Of a stretch of 64,000 nucleotides of DNA, positions 59,025 through 64,000 are shown piece by piece (the stretch's first letter is position 1; each line of letters opens with the position of its first letter). A program made the translations under genes and the position numbers. The notes beneath the pieces were generated by a model. The model had not been told where the DNA came from, did no database searches, and saw only the letters and a program-made list of their open reading frames with translations. Origin of the DNA: CBDAQR01 sp965199055 (lineage in GTDB: Bacteria; Pseudomonadota; Gammaproteobacteria; Pseudomonadales; Halieaceae). Where the stretch lies: positions 230,215-294,214 of the forward strand of contig CBDAQR010000008.1 in assembly GCA_965199055.1 (NCBI GenBank). The letters are read 5' to 3'.

Positions 59025-59648
59025 CTAGAATTCGTCCTCTGATACCTGAACCCCCATTCTTTGCATCAGCCCGTCAAACACATCCAGGCCGTAGTACTGT
59101 ATTTGAATATAGCCTGCCTTCAGCGCATCGATACTCGGATCTCGCACAATCCTCGTCGGTGCTCCCAGCGCATCAGAGATCTTGACCTCAAGCTGCTTGA
59201 AATACTCCGTGTGCTCATCTTCGACTTCGAGCACTTCCGTGGGCGCCGCCCTGCCCTCCTTCTTTATCTTCGGCCTGGCTCCCCTGATCAGGTTTTCCAG
59301 CTGCCTGACCGAGTAGTCGCGTTGGATAGTGTTATCCAGTGCCTTGTCCTGCGTCTTTTCATCTTTGACTCGGCATAGTGCGTAAGCATGACCCATAGAA
59401 ATGTTCCCAGCTGAATACTGCGCCCAGGCTTTCGGGTGTAAGTTGGTGGCGATGCGGATATGGCGACGGAAGACCGCATTGCTCATCACGAGCTTGGCCT
59501 TTTGGAAGATGTCATCTCGCTTAATGCCCGCCTCGTCGCGCAGGTACTTCAGGGCAAGGCTCACCTCTGCGTCCGCCAACTTGCTCACCTGGCCTGAGCG
59601 CAGCAGAGCTAGCGCGCTTTCGGCATTCGAGTAGGGGTAGTGCCTCAT
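59025..59648 (-). CDS. ParB-like DNA-binding protein
   Basis: A 207-residue protein with a ParB-type helix-turn-helix region (VSLALKYLRDEAGIKRDDIF, then AQYSAGNISMGHAYALCRVK, and DYSVRQLENLIRG), but without the N-terminal nuclease-like ParB box. Possible roles are a plasmid regulator (KorB-like) or a centromere-binding protein. It lies next to the 124-bp repeats and could bind them. Confidence 0.65.
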   Translation of the reverse strand: MRHYPYSNAESALALLRSGQVSKLADAEVSLALKYLRDEAGIKRDDIFQKAKLVMSNAVFRRHIRIATNLHPKAWAQYSAGNISMGHAYALCRVKDEKTQDKALDNTIQRDYSVRQLENLIRGARPKIKKEGRAAPTEVLEVEDEHTEYFKQLEVKISDALGAPTRIVRDPSIDALKAGYIQIQYYGLDVFDGLMQRMGVQVSEDEF

Positions 59649-59890
59649 CGAATCTCCGCCACTGGATTTATATACAGACTAGCACAAAAACCCACCCGCG
59701 CAACACGTGACACGCCTGCCGCGCTTTTTCGTGAACAGCGGCGAGCCTCGAAGACCGCATATGCGTTGGCCTTCAGCAATGAAGTATGAGCATGGACTGC
59801 CGGCACCCCTCCCCTCCGCTACCGCCAGCTGCTCACAGGACCAATGCTTGCCTCCTAGCGCACAGGGTTTGCTCGCGCGCGATACGGGCC

Positions 59891-60235
59891 GTCGAATTAA
59901 TTGCATTTTTGCATTTAATTATTTCCCCGGAACACCAGTAATCACGCGGCTTGCACGGCACTCGGCATGCTTTTCGGCGGGCCGCCGGTTAGGACGCAAC
60001 GCTCGATACAAGCCGTCGAATTAATTGCATTTTTGCATTTAATTATTTCCCCGGAACACCAGTAATCACGCGCCCTGCACGGCACTCGGCATGCTTTTCG
60101 GCGGGCCGCCGGTTAGGACGCAACGCTCGATACAAGCCGTCGAATTAATTGCATTTTTGCATTTAATTATTTCCCCGGAACACCAGTAATCACGCGCCCT
60201 GCACGGCACTCGGCATGTTTTCGGCGGGCCGCCGG
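59891..60235. repeat. Three tandem 124-bp repeats
   Basis: Units begin at GTCGAATTAATTGC at 59891, 60015 and 60139, exactly 124 bases apart. Each contains an AT-rich imperfect palindrome (AATTAATTGCA with TGCATTTAATT around TTTT) and a GC-rich part (GGCACTCGGCATG). The third unit lacks one C and ends differently. The region 59649-60262 has no credible gene. Location next to parAB suggests a centromere or origin. Confidence 0.85.
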
Positions 60236-60261
60236 CAGGGCCCGTCTTCTCGCGCCAGACA

Positions 60262-60296
60262 CAAAAAAGCCCCGCCACACAACATGGCGAGGGCTT
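60262..60296 (-). terminator. Terminator of the second parAB operon
   Basis: On the minus strand AGCCCTCGCC and GGCGGGGCT form a stem with an eight-base loop, followed by TTTTTT. It begins 13 bases after the parB stop. Confidence 0.85.
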
Positions 60297-60308
60297 ACTG
60301 AGCCTGGG

Positions 60309-61394
60309 CTACGACTTAAGCTTGAAGTATTTCTCAAGCCAGTCAGACACCTCCGCGGCCTCCTCATGCGTGATACCTTTGAGGTCAACTTTAAACCGCT
60401 TCTTGTCGCCACGGTTCTGGGTCACCACCACCCTCTCTTGCCCCTCGGCATCCTTAAGCTTCCGCGTAGCAAACAAGGTAGTCGGCCGTCCCGCCCCCTT
60501 CTCTGCCTTCTTCTTCGGGGCTGATTCCGCGATCGTCTTCAGTGCCTTTACGAGTTGCTTGCCATCTTTGAATGGCTCCTTCTTACTGAGTTGATCGAGC
60601 GCGTCGAATTCTTGCACACCGTGCTTTTCCGCATGCTGCCAATAACGATATGCATCAGCACCTGGGTCAGCACCCAACCCTTGGGGTGACACCATCATTC
60701 GAACGAAGGCTTTGGGCAATCTCGCAAGATCCAGGTGCCGCCCGACACTCCTCTCCGATAAACCCTCAATGGCGCCAATCTCTTCCCTGGTTTTGCCTCT
60801 GTACGCTCCCTTTGTTTGCAGCCGGAGCATGTCGCAACCGCGCTCGTACGCTGACAGGTCGCGTCGGTCTTTGTTTTCTCCGATAGCTAATGGCCGCACG
60901 TCCGCATCCGGGATGTTGCCAACCCAAGCTTTCAGCTTGTACCCCCCATCCTCACCGTACTTCTCAGCCAACTGGGTGAGGATATAGTGGCGCGTCTTCC
61001 CGTAAATGATTTCGTATCGGATTTCACCATCTACAGTAACCTCACGAGCGAGAACAGGATCCCTCTGACCCATGCTTTCGATGCTGCGGTAGATGTCAGA
61101 CAACAACGGGTCGTCTAGGCTCAGAAATTCGTCCATGCGAGGGTTCAGCTCAGACACGAAACACTGGTCGGGGCTCAGTTCCGCGTAGGCGCAATAAGCC
61201 GTGCCTCCCGATTGCGGCAGAGGTATGTCTGTGCCTTTAACTTCAAGCGACCTTGATCCACCAGGCGCTTCTGACGGACTACTCAGCAACCCCGAGCGCT
61301 GACGCTTTCCACGCCCCCCTTCGGTAGCACTGCTCTCATCTTCGTCGTCAGCGAAGTCCACTGACCCGAGCCTATCGCGCAATGTTTTCTTCAT
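60309..61394 (-). CDS. parB: ParB-type partition protein, second system
   Basis: A 361-residue ParB: core motifs QCFVSELNPRMDEFLSLDDP, VDGEIRYEIIYGKTRHYILT and AIGENKDRRDLSAYERGCDM, then HTH TREEIGAIEGLSERSVGRHL. It differs strongly from the parB at 54229. The start overlaps the parA stop by four bases. Confidence 0.9.
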   Translation of the reverse strand: MKKTLRDRLGSVDFADDEDESSATEGGRGKRQRSGLLSSPSEAPGGSRSLEVKGTDIPLPQSGGTAYCAYAELSPDQCFVSELNPRMDEFLSLDDPLLSDIYRSIESMGQRDPVLAREVTVDGEIRYEIIYGKTRHYILTQLAEKYGEDGGYKLKAWVGNIPDADVRPLAIGENKDRRDLSAYERGCDMLRLQTKGAYRGKTREEIGAIEGLSERSVGRHLDLARLPKAFVRMMVSPQGLGADPGADAYRYWQHAEKHGVQEFDALDQLSKKEPFKDGKQLVKALKTIAESAPKKKAEKGAGRPTTLFATRKLKDAEGQERVVVTQNRGDKKRFKVDLKGITHEEAAEVSDWLEKYFKLKS

Positions 61395-62641
61395 GCTACG
61401 GCCTCCTCTACGCTAACCTTGCTCTGCTTACTTGGCCACCGGGGAAACACGACTTCCCGCATAATTTCTTCCGACGCGCTGGAGAAGTTTGTCCTCGCCT
61501 TTTCCCACTGGTCCTTCTTAACATCTTGCTCACCGACAGCTGCCTGAAACACTGTCGTAGACACCGTAGCGAGCTTACCCACAGCAGCGTTATGCTGCGT
61601 AATGATGTTGCCAAACAAGGCCTCCTCAAAGACCGGCTTGATCATTTCGTCCAGCACGGTCCCGCTCGCAACAGTATTCGTGTTTTTGCCAGGCGAATAT
61701 TTAGTTGCCAGAAAGCGAAAATCGGGGAGCACCACGCGGTCGCCAAAGGTCTTATTAAGCGTTGAAAACTGGCTGCCCAGCAGTTTCAGGAAAGAGATAG
61801 TGCTACAGTAATCCGGGAATTCAGTTGGCGTTGGCACGATGACCGTGTCGGCGCCAAATACAATGTTTAGAGGAATAAGACCCAGAGTAGGGGTCCCATC
61901 AATCACAACGATATCGTATTTATGCTTCACACCTGCTAATGCATCCCTAACTCGCAAAAAGGTCTTGGCTTGATCGATGACATTGCCCTGGACCTGGTTT
62001 CTGATCGCATGTGCCGCCAGTTCCCATTCCACGTCTTGCAGTTCAAGGGTCCCGGGAATCAAATCGATGTTCGCGTGGTCTACCTTCCGGATGCACGATG
62101 CCACCGTGTCGAGCGGCTCTTCCAACATCATGTACGGCGCCAAGGACGTCTCCCAACCTGTCTCGAAGTCCGGCAGTACGCCCAGGTTCCGACTGAGCGA
62201 GGCCTGCGGATCCAGATCGACAGCCAGCACGCGGTAGCCCTTCGACGCGGCCCATGACATGAAATGCCACGAGCTGGTGGTCTTCCAGCAGCCACCCTTA
62301 AAATTGGTAAATGCCAGTGTCACTGGCTCATCGGTCGACTCCCTATGTGGAGACGTACCAAACACCTCTTGGGCAACAGAGACCTGCGCTAGGGTATACC
62401 CCAGCCGCCGGCCTTTCTCGTCTCGGTCTCCTTCGGGCAGCCGCCCAGATGTTTCGTTCTGATATATCCTGGCCAGACTCCCCACGCCAACCACGTCAAG
62501 AAGCTCATCACCCTTGTACCGTTTAATTTTGGCCAGTTCGCGACCAACGTCAGCGACGTTTTGAATGATCTTATCGCCGCGGCGAACCCATCTATCGATA
62601 TCTTTTAGGACAGCATCATTATCTTTGATCTGAAGGCTCAT
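61391..62641 (-). CDS. parA: ParA-type partition ATPase, second system
   Basis: A 416-residue ParA from the ATG at 62641, with AGGAG upstream. Walker A is FKGGCWKTT (about 114-122), then VDLDPQASLSRN and Walker B IVVIDGTPTLG. The N-terminal 100 residues form a regulatory domain like that of type Ia ParA. A different protein from the parA at 52827. It most likely partitions the replicon of the Rep protein at 62991. Confidence 0.92.
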   Translation of the reverse strand: MSLQIKDNDAVLKDIDRWVRRGDKIIQNVADVGRELAKIKRYKGDELLDVVGVGSLARIYQNETSGRLPEGDRDEKGRRLGYTLAQVSVAQEVFGTSPHRESTDEPVTLAFTNFKGGCWKTTSSWHFMSWAASKGYRVLAVDLDPQASLSRNLGVLPDFETGWETSLAPYMMLEEPLDTVASCIRKVDHANIDLIPGTLELQDVEWELAAHAIRNQVQGNVIDQAKTFLRVRDALAGVKHKYDIVVIDGTPTLGLIPLNIVFGADTVIVPTPTEFPDYCSTISFLKLLGSQFSTLNKTFGDRVVLPDFRFLATKYSPGKNTNTVASGTVLDEMIKPVFEEALFGNIITQHNAAVGKLATVSTTVFQAAVGEQDVKKDQWEKARTNFSSASEEIMREVVFPRWPSKQSKVSVEEAVA

Positions 62642-62654
62642 TTTTACACTCCTA

Positions 62655-62695
62655 GACAAGAAACACGCATACACGCATGTTTATACCCCCAATTT
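62655..62695 (-). promoter_or_regulatory. Operator-promoter region of the second parAB
   Basis: ACACGCAT occurs twice in tandem (62663-62678), next to TATAAA on the minus strand, shortly upstream of parA. The rest of the gap up to 62990 holds one inverted repeat (GTTAGT and ACTAAC near 62757-62775) and a bidirectional terminator, and no gene. Confidence 0.45.
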
Positions 62696-62841
62696 AGCTT
62701 TTCAGGGTGCAGAAGGCAAAAAAATAAATTTGTCTTTATTGATGTGTGCCGCAGTGTTAGTTTTTCGCACTAACAATTTACATGAACGACCGAGATAGAC
62801 GAGGGGCTATAACCAACCTTAATTCTCTGACCGTATAAAGT

Positions 62842-62889
62842 AAAAACCCCCGAAACGCATGTCCTGGCAGACCAAATTTCGGGGGTTTT
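62842..62889. terminator. Bidirectional terminator between parAB and rep
   Basis: AAAAACCCCCGAAA (62842-62855) pairs with TTTCGGGGGTTTT (62877-62889). A and T runs on both sides allow termination in both directions. Confidence 0.75.
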
Positions 62890-62990
62890 CCTCGCATCGC
62901 GTTTAACCGCTAGCTGTTTCCAGTATAGGGAACTAGAGCTTGAGGTCAAGCGCGGCGGGATAGTTTTGCCTTGACCAAAGAGTGACAGCC

Positions 62991-64000
62991 ATGCTGGCAA
63001 CGCGAGGCCTCAACAAGAAGGGGCCGGGCAGGGGAGAGGTCCTACAAAGGATCATCGAACACCTGCCATGCACACCGTTCTGCGGCGACGACAAGATCGC
63101 CCGGCAGCGTCTCCCCCGAGAAAAAGCCACCCAAAAAGAATACATCCAGCTCAATGCGCCGGCGATGACCTCGTGGATCACGCTCGACCTCGATCACGCA
63201 AACCCAATGATCTGGGAAGACCGCGGGTTACCCACCCCCAACATTATCGTCAGATCGAAAGACACGAACCGTTCGCACATTAGTTACGCCATCGCGCCGG
63301 TTTGCATGACCAGCAACGGCAGAGAAGGGCCAATCAAACTTCTACGCGGTATGCAATATGCGCTCGCCGTGGCAATGGACGCCGACCCTCACTACACAGG
63401 ACGCATTACCAAGAACCCCTTGTGCGACCACTGGGCGACAACTGCCATCCACCACCACGAATACTCACTGGCTGAGCTTGCAGATAGTGTAGAGCCTGTA
63501 TGGCCGATCCGTTGGGCAGAGTGGGGGGAAGAGGGCTCAGAGTATGAAGAAGACCCCCGAGGACGCAATTGCTCGCTGTTTAACAGGCTAAGGCACCACG
63601 CTTACAGGCACGTTGACGCCTATAAGAGCCAACACGACTTCTCGGACTGGCAGCACCGTATCGATAACAGAGCGCAGGAACTGAACACCTTCGCAGATCC
63701 GTTACCACTAGCAGAAGTGCGACATATCTCAAAATCAGTAGCCACCTGGACCTGGCATAACTACACGGCCGGAGGAAAACAACGCGGGGCGATGATGCTG
63801 CAGGACTCACCACTTCCCACCGAAAACAAGCAGCGCTTATCAGCACGGAGAACTCACCAGGTGCGCACACAAGAGACCGAACTCAAACTCGTTACCGCCA
63901 TTGAGCAACTGACATCAGCCAACGAACGAATAACCAAGTCCCGAGTTGCAGAGCTATCCGGCATCTCTCGACAACAAATTAACCGAAGATACAAACACTT
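62991..64000 (+). CDS. Plasmid replication primase/initiator, 3' end outside window
   Basis: An open frame from the ATG at 62991 to the window edge, 336 residues so far. It begins MLATRGLNKKGPGRGEVLQ and contains TSWITLDLDHANPMIWEDRG, RSHISYAIAPVCM and LCDHWATTAIHHHEY, matching the replicase family of ColE2/pMB-type Rep primases, then a PriCT-like helix (ISKSVATWTWHNYTAGG) and an HTH (SRVAELSGISRQQINRRY). It primes plasmid replication at its own origin. It defines a second replicon, unrelated to repA at 51689. Confidence 0.85.
   Translation, partial: MLATRGLNKKGPGRGEVLQRIIEHLPCTPFCGDDKIARQRLPREKATQKEYIQLNAPAMTSWITLDLDHANPMIWEDRGLPTPNIIVRSKDTNRSHISYAIAPVCMTSNGREGPIKLLRGMQYALAVAMDADPHYTGRITKNPLCDHWATTAIHHHEYSLAELADSVEPVWPIRWAEWGEEGSEYEEDPRGRNCSLFNRLRHHAYRHVDAYKSQHDFSDWQHRIDNRAQELNTFADPLPLAEVRHISKSVATWTWHNYTAGGKQRGAMMLQDSPLPTENKQRLSARRTHQVRTQETELKLVTAIEQLTSANERITKSRVAELSGISRQQINRRYKH

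Noticed and set aside
59891..60235. Tandem repeats as a CRISPR array
   Set aside because: The entire 124-base unit repeats with no unique spacers, and no cas genes are near.

Overview
The left end (1-2168) looks like ordinary chromosome of a gammaproteobacterium: hisB (partial), mutY, yggX and a tRNA-Phe(GAA) gene. The mutY-yggX order followed by tRNA-Phe is reminiscent of Pseudomonas and relatives. The rest of the window is accessory DNA, with mixed GC, many toxin-antitoxin modules, conjugation and plasmid genes and many broken genes. I read it as a chromosome or chromid carrying integrated plasmid material directly after tRNA-Phe, or as an assembly of it. No tyrosine integrase is visible.

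Layout. (1) 2276-10406: IS copy 1, small hypothetical genes, a hipBA module, a tnpB remnant with its right end, a three-gene HicA-like/HTH/SMEK module cut by IS copy 2, and a decapitated Fic gene. (2) 10514-13793: IS wrecks (IS3, IS982 and IS256 types) enclosing two integron-style cassettes (DUF4160/DUF2442 and higBA) with attC-like sites. (3) 13834-23613: lipoproteins, DUF1640-type coiled-coil membrane proteins, decayed parE/phd, Uma2 nuclease, a serine recombinase and an IS5 wreck. (4) 23902-28685: a complete TonB-dependent receptor, more IS5 remains and a lipoprotein operon cut by IS copy 3. (5) 29958-32890: a decayed IS3-family element and tandemly duplicated coiled-coil genes. (6) 33114-39262: a divergent NAD-dependent DNA ligase, a phosphatase, an intact Fic protein and a GSU2403-type nucleotidyltransferase. 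(7) 39476-45582: IS copy 4, a second, apparently identical copy of the 3.7-kb hipBA-to-SMEK segment, and a mutated IS copy 5. (8) 45578-48108: an RP4/IncP-like relaxosome module (traI truncated, traJ, oriT, traK). (9) 48361-55542: more coiled-coil and TA genes, IS200/IS605 and IS21 remnants, then repA divergent from parA-parB. (10) 55790-64000: IS copy 6, small secreted proteins, a RES-Xre TA pair, a ParB-like gene, 124-bp tandem repeats, a second parA-parB pair and a second, different replication protein running off the end.

The main theme is a multireplicon composite (two replicases, two ParAB systems, one oriT) fragmented by six near-identical 1191-bp IS3-family copies. None of the six shows a target-site duplication, and where the flanks can be read the copies mostly join unrelated, truncated genes. 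The most notable items are the duplicated hipBA/HicA-like/SMEK cargo with its odd IS junctions, the family of small coiled-coil proteins with similar apparently leaderless promoters, the oriT region, the attC-bounded TA cassettes, and the 124-bp repeats between two partition gene clusters.
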